Of a stretch of 64,000 bases of DNA, positions 1-8,760 are shown piece by piece; the first letter of the stretch is position 1, and the number at the start of each line of letters is the position of its first letter. This DNA comes from Alloalcanivorax mobilis (lineage in GTDB: Bacteria; Pseudomonadota; Gammaproteobacteria; Pseudomonadales; Alcanivoracaceae). A program made the position numbers and the translations under genes. The notes under the pieces were generated by a model. It was not told the origin of the DNA, searched no databases, and saw nothing but the letters and a program-made list of their open reading frames with translations. The stretch spans positions 1 through 64,000 of the forward strand of contig NZ_NMQZ01000026.1 of the NCBI RefSeq assembly GCF_002864685.1, given 5' to 3'.

Positions 1-99
1 GGCCCAGCCGCGAGCCAAAAGAAGCTTCCCGCTATTCCGCGATGACCCTTCCTTATTTGGCGGGCCTGAACGGCTCATTCCAACCTCTCAGGTTCGATC

Positions 100-120
100 A
101 TCTCGCTTTACAAGCGAGAT
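100..120. repeat. perfect 9-bp hairpin
   Basis: A perfect inverted repeat (ATCTCGCTT, 3-nt loop, AAGCGAGAT) lies in the gene-free first 287 bases of the window. No T-run follows on either strand, so it is not an obvious terminator. A second short hairpin (GCGGCAC/GTGCCGC) follows at about 129-145. No gene is supported in 1-287. Confidence 0.5.
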
Positions 121-160
121 AACGACGAGCGGCACAACGTGCCGCGAAGCCCCGCAGGGG

Positions 161-236
161 GCGAACCGGCTCTGCCAGGCCCGCCTCGCCTGCGGCTCGG
201 TTCGCGATCAAGGATCGCTCCCACAGCGGCGTTGTA
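161..236. repeat. REP-like palindromic element, copy A
   Basis: This is one member of a REP-like family built on GTGGGAGCGGTCCTTGACCG and its complement. Here the right half reads CGCGATCAAGGATCGCTCCC. Better-preserved copies are at 13632-13730, 33684-33716 and 37616-37713. The middle segment (CTCTGCCAGGCCCGCCTCGC) is shared with the 37616 copy. Such elements are typical intergenic repeats of pseudomonad-like genomes and may be spread by RAYT transposases; none is encoded here. Confidence 0.7.
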
Positions 237-287
237 GCGGGCCCCATCCCCACTGAAAACTGAAAACTGAACACCGAAAACCGCCCC

Positions 288-1406
288 CTACCCCCCCGCC
301 CAAATCCGCCGCAAAAAATAATCGTCACCACCAAACTGCACCCCCAACGCGGTGAGCCGTTTGAAGTAGTGGCCGACATCCAGTTCATCGGTCATGCCGA
401 TGCCGCCGTGCAATTGGATCGCCTGCTGACCGAGGTAGCGCCCGGCCTGGTTGAGACGCACTTTGAGCAGGGCGGCGGCGGTTTGGTTGTCGCCGTGCGG
501 GCGCCAGCCGGTGAGGGTGTGCTCCAGCAAATGTGCGGTGCCGGTGCAGGCGATGTACATGTCCGCGAGCCGGTGCTGGAGCACCTGAAAGCTGGCGATG
601 GGCACGCCGAATTGATGACGAGTGCGGGTGTAATCCAGGGTTTTGTCGAGCAGCGTTTGCATGATGCCAGTGGCTTCGGCGGTGGCCATCAGGATGGCCT
701 GGTCGAGCACCTGGCGCAGCAGCGCCACGGCTTGCGCGTCGGCGGTGAGCGGGCGGGCCGGGGCGTCATCCAGGGTGAGGTTGGCGGCCCTGTGGCCATC
801 CACGGTGGGGTAACCGGTGAGGGTGACCCCGCCGGCGGCCGGGTCGAGCAGAAACAGATCAACGCCGTGTGTCTCGGCGGCCTCGCCGGCGTGGCGCGCG
901 GAGACCAACAGGTGGGTGGCCTGGGCACCGTGCGGCACGCCGATCTTGTCGCCGTTCAGGCGCCATTGCCCACCCTGGTGGTGGGCGCGCACGCTCACCA
1001 GCGCCGGGTTGCCACGGCTGCCGGCTTCTTCCCAGGCCAGCGCCGGGCGCGCCTGGCCGGCCACCAGGGCGGCCAGCAAGCCGCTGGCCGTGGCCGTGTC
1101 CGCAACGCGGGCGAGTGCCTGGCCGGCCAGGCCGACCACCGCCAGGTAGGGCTCCACCACCAGGGCCTCGCCGAAGGCCCGCATCAGGCCGAGGGTGTCC
1201 GCCGGGGTGCCGCCGAGCCCACCATCGGCCTCGGTGAATGGAATGCCCAGCCAGCCCAGCTCCGCGAACCGTTGCCAGTGATCGGGCGAATAACCGGCCG
1301 CCCCGGCGGCGATCCGGCGACGCGCCGGAAAGTCGTAATGCTGTCGCAAATAGCGCTCGACACTGTGGTCGAGCAGGGCGCGGGCTTCCGCGTTGAGTGT
1401 GGACAT
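288..1406 (-). CDS. acyl-CoA dehydrogenase family protein, small partner subunit
   Basis: A 372-aa flavoprotein of the acyl-CoA dehydrogenase fold. It shows the dimer/FAD motif RTRHQFG (residues 261-267) and the C-terminal LHGGIGMTDE (332-341). The mid-domain is divergent and lacks the usual E-P-x-A-G-S-D motif. The chosen ATG sits 2 nt after the stop of the upstream, larger dehydrogenase (1409-2617); longer readings run back inside that gene and are not credible. A short, divergent ACAD tightly coupled to a full-length one is the arrangement known for heteromeric (alpha2beta2) dehydrogenases such as the ChsE-type steroid enzymes. It is therefore probably one half of such an enzyme. The acyl substrate is unknown. 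Confidence 0.85.
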   Translation of the reverse strand: MSTLNAEARALLDHSVERYLRQHYDFPARRRIAAGAAGYSPDHWQRFAELGWLGIPFTEADGGLGGTPADTLGLMRAFGEALVVEPYLAVVGLAGQALARVADTATASGLLAALVAGQARPALAWEEAGSRGNPALVSVRAHHQGGQWRLNGDKIGVPHGAQATHLLVSARHAGEAAETHGVDLFLLDPAAGGVTLTGYPTVDGHRAANLTLDDAPARPLTADAQAVALLRQVLDQAILMATAEATGIMQTLLDKTLDYTRTRHQFGVPIASFQVLQHRLADMYIACTGTAHLLEHTLTGWRPHGDNQTAAALLKVRLNQAGRYLGQQAIQLHGGIGMTDELDVGHYFKRLTALGVQFGGDDYFLRRIWAGG

Positions 1407-1408
1407 AA

Positions 1409-2617
1409 TCAGCGGCTCAGCAGCATTTTGGCGATGATGTTGCGCTGGATTTCGCTGCTGCCACCAAAAATGGTGGCGGCGCGATTGTTGAGGTACGACG
1501 GCATCACGGTGAGCGCCTGCTCCGGGCCAATGGGTGGTACCTCGCTGCCCACCACCAGCGCTTGCAACTGCAGCGCCAGGGAGGGCGTGCCGGCCACCTC
1601 CACCGCCAATTCGGTGATCCGTTGCAGGGTTTCCATGGCGGTGATCTTGATCATCGAACTGACCGGGCCGGATTCCGGCGAGCCTTTTTCCATGACCGCG
1701 AAACCCGCTTCGGTGGCGTCCACCACCGCCACTTCCGCCCACAGAGTGGCGAAACGGTGCTGGAACACCGGGTCATCGGCCAGGCGGCCACCCAAGCCGT
1801 CGCCGCTGATCTCGGCGAGCCCGCGCAGCCGCCGCAGTTCCTGCTCGAAGTGGGCGGCGAACGAGGAACTGCCGCCGCGCTCGTGTTCAAGCAGGTACTT
1901 GGCCACCGTCCAGCCGTCATGTTCGTCACCCAGACAGGCGTCCAGCGGCACCCGAACGTCGTCAAAAAACACATCGCATTGTTCGGGAAGACCGTCGAGA
2001 CCGATGATCGGCCGGATTTCCAGACCGGGCAGATCCAGGTTGTCCAGCAAGAAGAAACTGATGCCCTGCTGGGGTTTGCCGCCACGGTCGGTGCGCACCA
2101 GCAGGAACATGCGATTGGCGTGGTGGGCGTAGGTGGTCCAGGTTTTGCTGCCATTAATCCGATAATGGTCGTCGTGCCGGTCGGCGCGACAGCTTAGCGA
2201 AGCCAGGTCGGAACCGGCCCCCGGCTCGGAATAGCCCTGGGTCCAGAAATCCTCGCCGGAGACGATGCCAGGAAGGTGCCGGCGCTTCTGCGCCGCGCTG
2301 CCGAAGCGCATGATCGCCGGCCCCACCATCGACAACCCCTGGGGCAACAGCCTGGGCAGACGCGCGGCGCGGCACTCTTCTTCAAACGCTTTTTGCTGCG
2401 CTGGCGACCAGCCGGTGCCGCCGTGCTCCACCGGCCAGGACGGCGCCGCCCAACCCTGCCGATGCAGTATCCGGTGCCAGCGCATAACCGGCTCGAACGG
2501 TGCAAAGAAGCTGGTCATCTTGCGGCCCGCCTCACGGATTTCCGAGTCGGCGTTGCGTTCGATAAAGTCACGCACCCCGGCCCGGAATCCGGCCAGCGGA
2601 TCGTCCTGTTCCTGCAT
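1409..2617 (-). CDS. acyl-CoA dehydrogenase, large partner subunit
   Basis: A 402-aa acyl-CoA dehydrogenase that should introduce an alpha,beta double bond into an acyl-CoA. It has the signatures YSEPGAGSDLASL (129-141) and GSKTWTTYA (156-164), and a C-terminal FGGSSEIQRNIIAK where FAD is bound. The E-G-T/S position that carries the base in short- and medium-chain ACADs is G-G here, as in many heteromeric or FadE26-like enzymes. It lies 13 nt after the DctP gene and 2 nt before the small partner, so it is probably cotranscribed from the ligase at 5368 onwards. An electron-transfer flavoprotein would be the acceptor; none is encoded nearby. Confidence 0.9.
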   Translation of the reverse strand: MQEQDDPLAGFRAGVRDFIERNADSEIREAGRKMTSFFAPFEPVMRWHRILHRQGWAAPSWPVEHGGTGWSPAQQKAFEEECRAARLPRLLPQGLSMVGPAIMRFGSAAQKRRHLPGIVSGEDFWTQGYSEPGAGSDLASLSCRADRHDDHYRINGSKTWTTYAHHANRMFLLVRTDRGGKPQQGISFFLLDNLDLPGLEIRPIIGLDGLPEQCDVFFDDVRVPLDACLGDEHDGWTVAKYLLEHERGGSSSFAAHFEQELRRLRGLAEISGDGLGGRLADDPVFQHRFATLWAEVAVVDATEAGFAVMEKGSPESGPVSSMIKITAMETLQRITELAVEVAGTPSLALQLQALVVGSEVPPIGPEQALTVMPSYLNNRAATIFGGSSEIQRNIIAKMLLSR

Positions 2618-2630
2618 TGCGTTCTCCGTG

Positions 2631-3776
2631 TTAAAGCCCGTAGCGGTTCACATCCACTTTCGAATAGGTTTCTCGCCAGTAGAGTTCGGCGAGCTGCTCG
2701 GGATTGTCCACGTCGGCGACCAGCTTGACCCATTTCGACAGCGTCGCCTCAAAGGTCTTCACCATTTCATCGGCGCGTTTGATGCCATACCGCTTGGCAT
2801 AGTTGTCGGCGATGGTCTGGATGTCCTGGTCGATGAATTTCAACGTCGCCTGGCGCAGATCCTCGCTGGCCGCGTGCACTTCGATGTCGCTGTCTCCGGC
2901 CACCTCCAGCTCGTGGCTGGCGCCGACCTGATAATCCCAGCTGATCACCGCGCCGAGCACGGCGGAGGCGTGCAGCAGGGTTTTGCGCTGCTCGGGCTTG
3001 AGACTTTGCCACACTTCGCGATTGATCTGGTTGACACCGGTGCCACCGAACACGCCACCAGGCGCACCGGTGGTGACGTGTTCCGCCACCTCCTTGAGTT
3101 TAAAAATATCCAGGTCAACGCTGGAACTGATCGAGCAGTCGAGCACGCCCTGGCCGAGCGCTTCGTAGGAATCACTCACCGAGATGGTCACCGGGGCGGC
3201 GCCCACCGCCTGCGCCCAACGCGCCCATTGCGGCCCGGCACTGCGCAGCCGCTTGCCTTTGATCTGCGCCAGGTTGGTGACTTTGTCGTTGCAGATCAGC
3301 ATGTAGGGCGCGCTGGCGGATGCGCCGGCGAACACCTGGTTCTGCGCCGCGAATTCGCTGACGCACTCCGGGCACTGATTGAACAGGTATTCCGCCATCG
3401 CCCCCATGTAGGCGAGGCCCGCTTTGCTGTCCGGAATGTCCTGCCGTTCCAGCAGCATGGTCAGCTCCGACACCAGATTGGTGTTGGGAAACTCGGAGGG
3501 ATAATAGGAAAACAACACGAATCCGGAATCCGCCATGCCATCGCGTATGCCCGGCGACGTTTCGCTGAAGCTGAGCAACGACATCGGGTAGACCTTGGCT
3601 TTAAGCTCCCCGTCGGACATTTTTTCCAGAGTCTTCGCATAGGTGGCGGCGGCGTTGGCGCCAATCGAGTTGGGCGGGTAGCCGGTGGCGTAGGAAATAG
3701 TACGAGCATCGACGTGGGCGCTGAACACCAGCGCCGCCGCCATCGGCAGTAACCATCGGGTAGAGAATGACATCAT
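2631..3776 (-). CDS. TRAP transporter substrate-binding protein (DctP family)
   Basis: A 381-aa periplasmic solute receptor of a tripartite ATP-independent transporter. The N-terminus is a signal peptide (MMSFSTRWLLPMAAALVFSA, cleavage near VDA-R). The body shows DctP features: ISVSDSYEALGQGVLDC at the ligand site and KGKRLRSAGP. It should capture an organic acid and deliver it to the Q/M permease. It is separated from its likely permease genes (7453-9334) by two acyl-CoA ligase genes. It lies 38 nt downstream of the ligase 3815-5368 and upstream of two acyl-CoA dehydrogenases, which suggests the imported acid is activated to a CoA ester and oxidised. Confidence 0.9.
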   Translation of the reverse strand: MMSFSTRWLLPMAAALVFSAHVDARTISYATGYPPNSIGANAAATYAKTLEKMSDGELKAKVYPMSLLSFSETSPGIRDGMADSGFVLFSYYPSEFPNTNLVSELTMLLERQDIPDSKAGLAYMGAMAEYLFNQCPECVSEFAAQNQVFAGASASAPYMLICNDKVTNLAQIKGKRLRSAGPQWARWAQAVGAAPVTISVSDSYEALGQGVLDCSISSSVDLDIFKLKEVAEHVTTGAPGGVFGGTGVNQINREVWQSLKPEQRKTLLHASAVLGAVISWDYQVGASHELEVAGDSDIEVHAASEDLRQATLKFIDQDIQTIADNYAKRYGIKRADEMVKTFEATLSKWVKLVADVDNPEQLAELYWRETYSKVDVNRYGL

Positions 3777-3814
3777 GAAGTTCTCCGCGTATCGGGTGTT
3801 GTTGTTCTGCTGTG

Positions 3815-5368
3815 TCAGCCGATCAGCCGGCCATGGCCGGCCCAGTGTGGCTCTTTGAGTTTGTACTTAAGAATTTTTCCCGCGCCGGAGAGCGGCAGTT
3901 CAGTAACGAACTCAAAACTGCGCGGGCATTTGTAGGCGGCGATCAGGCTCTTGCAGTGTTCCATCAGCGCGCTCTCATCGCCGGGCTCGCCGGCTTTCAG
4001 CACCACCACCGCGTGCACCCGCTCGCCCCATTTGTCGTCCGGCACGCCGATCACCGCGCACTGGGCCACGGCAGGCTGGCGAAGCAGGGCGTCCTCGACT
4101 TCCACCGAGTAAACGTTCTCACCGCCGGTCACCACCATGTCCTTGATGCGATCAACCAGAAAAAGATAGCCGTCGGCGTCCATATAGCCGGCGTCGCCGG
4201 TGTGCATCCAGCCGTGGCGTAACGCCTCGGCGGTCTGCTCCGGGCGGTTCCAGTAGCCCTTCATCACCATCGGTCCGCGGGCCACGATTTCGCCCACTTC
4301 ACCGCGCGGCAGTTCGTTGTCCTGCTCGTCCACCACGCGCACTTCGGCCATGTGCGCCGGGCGGCCGGCGGAGGCCAGTTTTCCTTTCAACGCCGGGTCG
4401 CTGTGGCAGCGTGGCGGCAGCGCGGCCACCACCGGGGACAGTTCGGTCATGCCGTAAAGCTGTTGAAAGCAGGCGTTGGGCAGCTTTTTCAGGGCCAGCT
4501 CCAACAGCGTGGAGTCAATCGGCGAGGCGCCGTACAGCAAGGTATGCAGGCTGCTCAGATCGTACTGGTCGAAATCCGGGTGGTTGAGCACCGCGCGGAT
4601 CATGGTCGGCACCAGAAAGGTTTCGCCCACTTGCTCGCTTTGAATCGCCTCCAACACCGCCCGCTCTTCAAAGCGCGGCAACACCACATGAGTACCCTGC
4701 CGCAACGCCAGTTGCAGGATCAGGCCGACGCCGGCGACATGAAAAAACGGCGCCGAGTGCAGGCCAATCACCCGGTCGCGGCGGCACTCGTCGAGAATCG
4801 CGCCGAACGAGCAACTGTAGAGGTTGGCGTGGCTGAGCATCACACCCTTGGGGGCGCCGGTGGTGCCGCCGGTGTACAACACTCCGGCCAGATCGTCGCC
4901 GCCCCGGCCGGCGTCTTCCACCGGTTCGCCGGCATCCATCAGTTGCCGGTAATCCAGGGCATCCGGCGGGCAGTGCCGCTCGCCGATGTAGATCACCGTG
5001 TTCAAGGACCGGCTGCGCTGACGCACCTCCGCCAGCAACGGCACGAACTCGTCGTCCACCAGCAGCAGGCGAGTGTCGCAATCGTCCAGCGAGTAGGCGA
5101 TCTCCGCGGCGCTCCAGCGAATGTTGACGGTGTTGAAAACGCCGCCGGCCCACAGCGCGGCGAAGATCGCTTCGATATAGCGGTCCGAGTTGAGCGCCAG
5201 AATACCGACCCGGTCGCCCTCGCCCACACCCAGCCCACGCAGCACCCCGGCCAGGGTGGCGACGCGGTCGGTGAAGGCGGCGAAGGTGTGGCGACGGTCG
5301 GCGTAGATCACCGCTTCGACGTCGGGGGTTTCGCGCCGGGCTTTGTGCAACGGCTGGGTCAGGTACAT
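3815..5368 (-). CDS. AMP-forming acyl-CoA ligase
   Basis: A 517-aa member of the ANL (AMP-binding) superfamily that activates a carboxylic acid to its CoA thioester. The P-loop motif reads YTGGTTGAPKGVMLSH, with Gly for the usual Ser. The A5-like motif is YGMTELSP, the hinge motif DGYLFLVDRIKDM, and the catalytic C-terminal Lys lies in GAGKILKYKL. The start is supported by AGGAG upstream (CCAGGAGAGCCCGTTATG). It is the first gene of a likely unit ligase-DctP-ACAD-ACAD. A 16-bp palindrome at 5425-5440, with AATAAT 23 nt downstream, sits 57 nt before the start codon. Chain or ring specificity cannot be read from sequence. Confidence 0.9.
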   Translation of the reverse strand: MYLTQPLHKARRETPDVEAVIYADRRHTFAAFTDRVATLAGVLRGLGVGEGDRVGILALNSDRYIEAIFAALWAGGVFNTVNIRWSAAEIAYSLDDCDTRLLLVDDEFVPLLAEVRQRSRSLNTVIYIGERHCPPDALDYRQLMDAGEPVEDAGRGGDDLAGVLYTGGTTGAPKGVMLSHANLYSCSFGAILDECRRDRVIGLHSAPFFHVAGVGLILQLALRQGTHVVLPRFEERAVLEAIQSEQVGETFLVPTMIRAVLNHPDFDQYDLSSLHTLLYGASPIDSTLLELALKKLPNACFQQLYGMTELSPVVAALPPRCHSDPALKGKLASAGRPAHMAEVRVVDEQDNELPRGEVGEIVARGPMVMKGYWNRPEQTAEALRHGWMHTGDAGYMDADGYLFLVDRIKDMVVTGGENVYSVEVEDALLRQPAVAQCAVIGVPDDKWGERVHAVVVLKAGEPGDESALMEHCKSLIAAYKCPRSFEFVTELPLSGAGKILKYKLKEPHWAGHGRLIG

Positions 5369-5424
5369 AACGGGCTCTCCTGGAAACGTAGCCCGATTAT
5401 TCCCCGGCGGGGCCGCCGGGGTGA

Positions 5425-5440
5425 TCGTCGGATGCGACTA
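5425..5440. promoter_or_regulatory. 16-bp palindromic operator candidate, site 1
   Basis: The sequence TCGTCGGATGCGACTA matches consensus TCGTCSNWWNSGACGA with one arm mismatch. It lies 57 nt upstream of the ligase start at 5368. On the minus strand AATAAT (5396-5401) is 23 nt downstream of the site, which would place the palindrome next to the -35 region. Confidence 0.65.
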
Positions 5441-5444
5441 TTTT

Positions 5445-7025
5445 TCAGTCGCTGCGGGAATATTGCTCCCGCAGTGTCCTTTTCAGCAGCTTGCCGGCGG
5501 TGTTCTTCGGCAAGGCCTCCACGAAGAACACCGCCTTGGGCACCTTGAACGGCGCCAGATGGTCACGGGCGTGGCCGATCAGTGCCTCGGCGTCGGCCTG
5601 CTGGCCGGTCTTGAGCACCACCACGGCGGCGATCGATTCAATCCACTTCTCGTGGGGCACGCCGATCACCGCCACTTCGGCGATCGCCGGGTGCAGATAG
5701 AGCGCCTCTTCAACGTCGCGGCTGGCCACCAGCACGCCGCCGGTGTTCACCACGTCCTTGATGCGGTCGACGATGTACAAAAATCCCTGCTCATCCTGGT
5801 AAGCCAGGTCACCGGAATGGAACCAGCCACCCTGGAACGCCTCGGCGGTCTCCTTGGGTTTGTCCCAGTAGCCCACCATCAATTGCGGCGAGCGGTGCAC
5901 GATTTCGCCCTGCTCGCCGGGGGCGCAGTCTTCCAGGGTGCCCGGCTTGACGATGCGGGTCCGCACCGTGGTGATGGGCCGGCCGCAGGAGCTGAGACGG
6001 CCGGCGTGCTCCTCGGGGGCCAACACCGTCGCCAGCGGCGCGATCTCACTTTGTCCGTAGCAATTGAACAGGCGGCCTTGGGGCAAACGGCGGCCCAACT
6101 CCGCGACAATCGGCTCGGGCATGATCGAAGCGCCGTAGTAAAGATTGCGCAGGCTGGCAAGGTCACGGCGGTCGAAATCGTCGTGGCGCAGCAGGCCAAT
6201 CCACACCGTTGGCGGCGCGAAGAAGGAATTGATTTTTTGTTGCTCGATCAGCGACAACACCTGATCCGGGATCGGGCTTTCCACCAGCCAGGTGAAGGCA
6301 CCACGCAACAGCCCCGGCATCAGAAAACAGTGCATCTGCGCCGAATGGTACAAGGGCAGCGCCGCCAACATGCGGTCATCCTCACTGATTTCCAGGTGCA
6401 GCAGGCAGCCGATGTATTCCGCCATCAGCGAGCGGTGGGTGTGCATCGCCCCTTTCGGATCGGAGGTGGTGCCCGAGGTATAAAGGATTTGCACCACGTC
6501 GTCGTCGCTGATCGCCAGCTCCGGCGGCTGATCGTGATCGCCCTGACGGGCCAGGGTGAGGATGTCCCACCGTGGCTCGGCGGGCGCGCCGGCACGCAAG
6601 GTGCCGATCAGGGTGGCCCCGATTTCGCCACGAATCTCTTCCAGGTTGGCGCTCAGGTCGTCATCGCAGAACACCGCGCCAGCGCCGGACTGGTTACAGA
6701 TATAGGAGAGTTCGGCGCGCACCAGGCCATAGTTCACCGGTACATGGATCAGCCCGGCGCGGGTGCAGGCCAGCCACAGCAGAACGTAAGCATCGGAGTT
6801 CTTGCCGTAGGCGGCGACCCGGTCGCCTTGCTTCAGGCCGGCGGCGATCAGGCCATGGGCGACCCGGTTCACCGCCCGGTCCAGCTCGCGGTAGGTCCAG
6901 TCGCGCCCTTGAAAGTGCAGCGCCGGCGCGTCGGGCTGACGGCTCACCGAACGACCCAGCGCGTCGCCCAGGGTGTTGCGAATGGCGCCGGCGACGTCGC
7001 CGGTCATGGTGGTGGCCTGTTGCAT
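5445..7025 (-). CDS. AMP-forming acyl-CoA ligase
   Basis: A 526-aa ANL-superfamily acyl-CoA synthetase. Motifs: YTSGTTSDPKGAMHTH (P-loop), NCYGQSEIAPLAT, GFLYIVDRIKDVV (hinge) and the catalytic Lys in TAGKLLKRTL near the C-terminus. I prefer the internal ATG at 7025 because GGGAG lies 9 nt before it. The ATG at 7055 adds ten residues but has no ribosome-binding site. It stands between a dispersed repeat (7102-7345) and the next ligase gene 76 nt away, so it may have its own promoter or be read from dctQM through the repeat. It is the second of three AMP-ligases in this island; the three are not close duplicates of each other. Confidence 0.88.
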   Translation of the reverse strand: MQQATTMTGDVAGAIRNTLGDALGRSVSRQPDAPALHFQGRDWTYRELDRAVNRVAHGLIAAGLKQGDRVAAYGKNSDAYVLLWLACTRAGLIHVPVNYGLVRAELSYICNQSGAGAVFCDDDLSANLEEIRGEIGATLIGTLRAGAPAEPRWDILTLARQGDHDQPPELAISDDDVVQILYTSGTTSDPKGAMHTHRSLMAEYIGCLLHLEISEDDRMLAALPLYHSAQMHCFLMPGLLRGAFTWLVESPIPDQVLSLIEQQKINSFFAPPTVWIGLLRHDDFDRRDLASLRNLYYGASIMPEPIVAELGRRLPQGRLFNCYGQSEIAPLATVLAPEEHAGRLSSCGRPITTVRTRIVKPGTLEDCAPGEQGEIVHRSPQLMVGYWDKPKETAEAFQGGWFHSGDLAYQDEQGFLYIVDRIKDVVNTGGVLVASRDVEEALYLHPAIAEVAVIGVPHEKWIESIAAVVVLKTGQQADAEALIGHARDHLAPFKVPKAVFFVEALPKNTAGKLLKRTLREQYSRSD

Positions 7026-7101
7026 ATCGGTACTCCCGGTTTTTATTTGGTTCATCGCGGAATAGTGGGAATCGACTCATGCCAACTTACTTGCCAGCTC
7101 C

Positions 7102-7345
7102 GTTGACGCCCTCCGGGCGTTCTACTTTCTTGCTTGTCCAAGAAAGTAGACAAAGAAGGACACGCCGTTGTGTCGCCCTTCGGGTACCCGAGCCGCGGGA
7201 AATTGAGGGCCGGGTCGGCGCCGAGACGACATCCTGTCGTCCGCCGCCTCAGTTGGCCGTCCCTGGCCAACTGACCCTATCAATTTCCCGCGCCTCGGCG
7301 ACACAACAAGGGGGAGACCCTCCAGAGCGGCACGGTAAGGCTCTG
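7102..7345 (+). repeat. dispersed intergenic repeat, family R2, copy 1
   Basis: The 427-bp gene-free stretch 7026-7452 is mostly this repeat. It begins with a palindrome around TACTTTCTTGCTTGTCCAAG, then GTTGTGTCGCCCTTCGGGTA, GCGGGAAATTGAGGGCCGGG, and a hairpin CAGTTGGCCGTCCCTGGCCA. It closes with CGCGCCTCGGCGACACAACA, which is inverted relative to the first half. The same blocks occur in opposite orientation at 30190-30662 and as a deletion derivative at 13513-13609. No ORF spans it, so it is a non-autonomous repeat. It separates dctM from the ligase downstream. Confidence 0.75.
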
Positions 7346-7452
7346 ATACGGCTTTTCACCACTTTCAAGAACGGACTGCTCTGCTAGCCGGGCCTACGAG
7401 TAAAGCTATTTCCCACCGTTCCGCGAAGGACTTTTTTTGATTTCCTTGGCCA

Positions 7453-8760
7453 TCACCCGAAGCGGGTGGGCAGGAACAGAATAAACTCAGGCACCGTGAT
7501 CAGGAAAAGCAGAACCAGCAGGTCCATGACCAGAAACCAGAAGATGCCTTTGAAAATGTCGGTGGTGGACGCCAGGTCACCGACCACGCCCTTGATCACG
7601 AACACGTTCATGCCGATGGGTGGCGTGATCATGCCGATCTCCAACAGCTTGGTGAGCACCACGCCAAACCACAGCAGGCTCAGATCGGCGGCACCGATGA
7701 TCGGCAACACGATCGGCAGCGTCAGCAGCATGGCGCCGATCGGTTCCAGAAACATGCCCAGCAGCAGATAGATCACCACGATCATAAACAGGATCATCAC
7801 CGTGCTGGCGCCGCCGCCGATCACCATTTCCGAGAGATAGTCACCGGCCCCGGACAGTGACAGGAAGCGGGTCAGCAGGCTGGCACCAACCGCGATCACC
7901 AGCAGCGCGCCGGTGGTCAGCAGGGTTTCCAGCACGGCGTTTTTGAAGCGCTCCCAGGTCAGTGCCCGTTTGCACAGCGCCACGATGCACGACAGGAACG
8001 CACCCACCGCGCCCGCTTCGGTGGCGGTGAACACACCGCCGAACAGGCCACCGAAAATCCCCACCATGATCAGCAACACCGGCCAGGTTTCCCTGAGCGC
8101 GGCGAGCTTCTCCGAGGTGGGCACGTCTTCTTTCACCTGCGGCGCCAGGGCCGGGTTCAGTTTCACCCGGATCATCACCACCGCGATGTAACCCGCCGCG
8201 GTGAGGATGCCGGCGCTGATGCCGCCGAGAAACAGGCCGGTGATCGGCACCTGGGCGATGATGCCGTAGAGAATCATGATGATCGACGGCGGAATCAACG
8301 CGCCGATGGTGCCCGCCACCGCCACCGTGCCGGTGGCCAGTTGCGGCTGGTACCCGTGGCGCACCATCTCGGGCACCGCGATCCGGCCCATCGCCGCCGA
8401 ACAGGCCACCGACGAACCGGACACCGCGGCAAAACCGGCGGAGCCGAAGATCGAGGCCACCGCCAGCCCGCCGGGCACGCCCGCCAGCCACAGCCGCGCG
8501 GCGCGGAACAAACCCTGGGTCAGTTGGGCGTGGAAACAGATGAAGCCCAGCAACAGGAACATGGGCACCGAGCTGAGCACCCAGTTGGCGGCGAACTGGT
8601 AAGGAATCAGCCCCAGGGAGCCCCAGGCCACGCCCCAGCCCATCAGATACCAGAGCCCACCGAAGGAAACGCCGATCAGCGCGATGCCAATCGGCACCCG
8701 CATGGCAATCAGAAACAGCAACAACCCCAGCGCGGAGAGACCGATCTGAACATCACTCAT
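7453..8760 (-). CDS. TRAP transporter large permease (DctM family)
   Basis: A 435-aa integral membrane protein with about a dozen hydrophobic helices. It matches the large TRAP permease by length and by motifs such as SGSSVACSAAMGRIAVPEM and GTIGALIPPSIIMILYG. It forms the sodium-driven translocation channel that works with DctQ and a DctP receptor. Its start overlaps the end of dctQ by 8 nt, so the two are translationally coupled. The matching receptor is probably the DctP at 2631-3776, because no other receptor gene is adjacent. It is followed by about 400 bp of repeat DNA. Confidence 0.93.
   Translation of the reverse strand: MSDVQIGLSALGLLLFLIAMRVPIGIALIGVSFGGLWYLMGWGVAWGSLGLIPYQFAANWVLSSVPMFLLLGFICFHAQLTQGLFRAARLWLAGVPGGLAVASIFGSAGFAAVSGSSVACSAAMGRIAVPEMVRHGYQPQLATGTVAVAGTIGALIPPSIIMILYGIIAQVPITGLFLGGISAGILTAAGYIAVVMIRVKLNPALAPQVKEDVPTSEKLAALRETWPVLLIMVGIFGGLFGGVFTATEAGAVGAFLSCIVALCKRALTWERFKNAVLETLLTTGALLVIAVGASLLTRFLSLSGAGDYLSEMVIGGGASTVMILFMIVVIYLLLGMFLEPIGAMLLTLPIVLPIIGAADLSLLWFGVVLTKLLEIGMITPPIGMNVFVIKGVVGDLASTTDIFKGIFWFLVMDLLVLLFLITVPEFILFLPTRFG

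Noticed and set aside
7220-7240. GACGACATCCTGTCGTC in the R2 repeat as another operator
   Set aside because: The half-sites are in the opposite order (GACGA...TCGTC) and it is part of a repeat hairpin.
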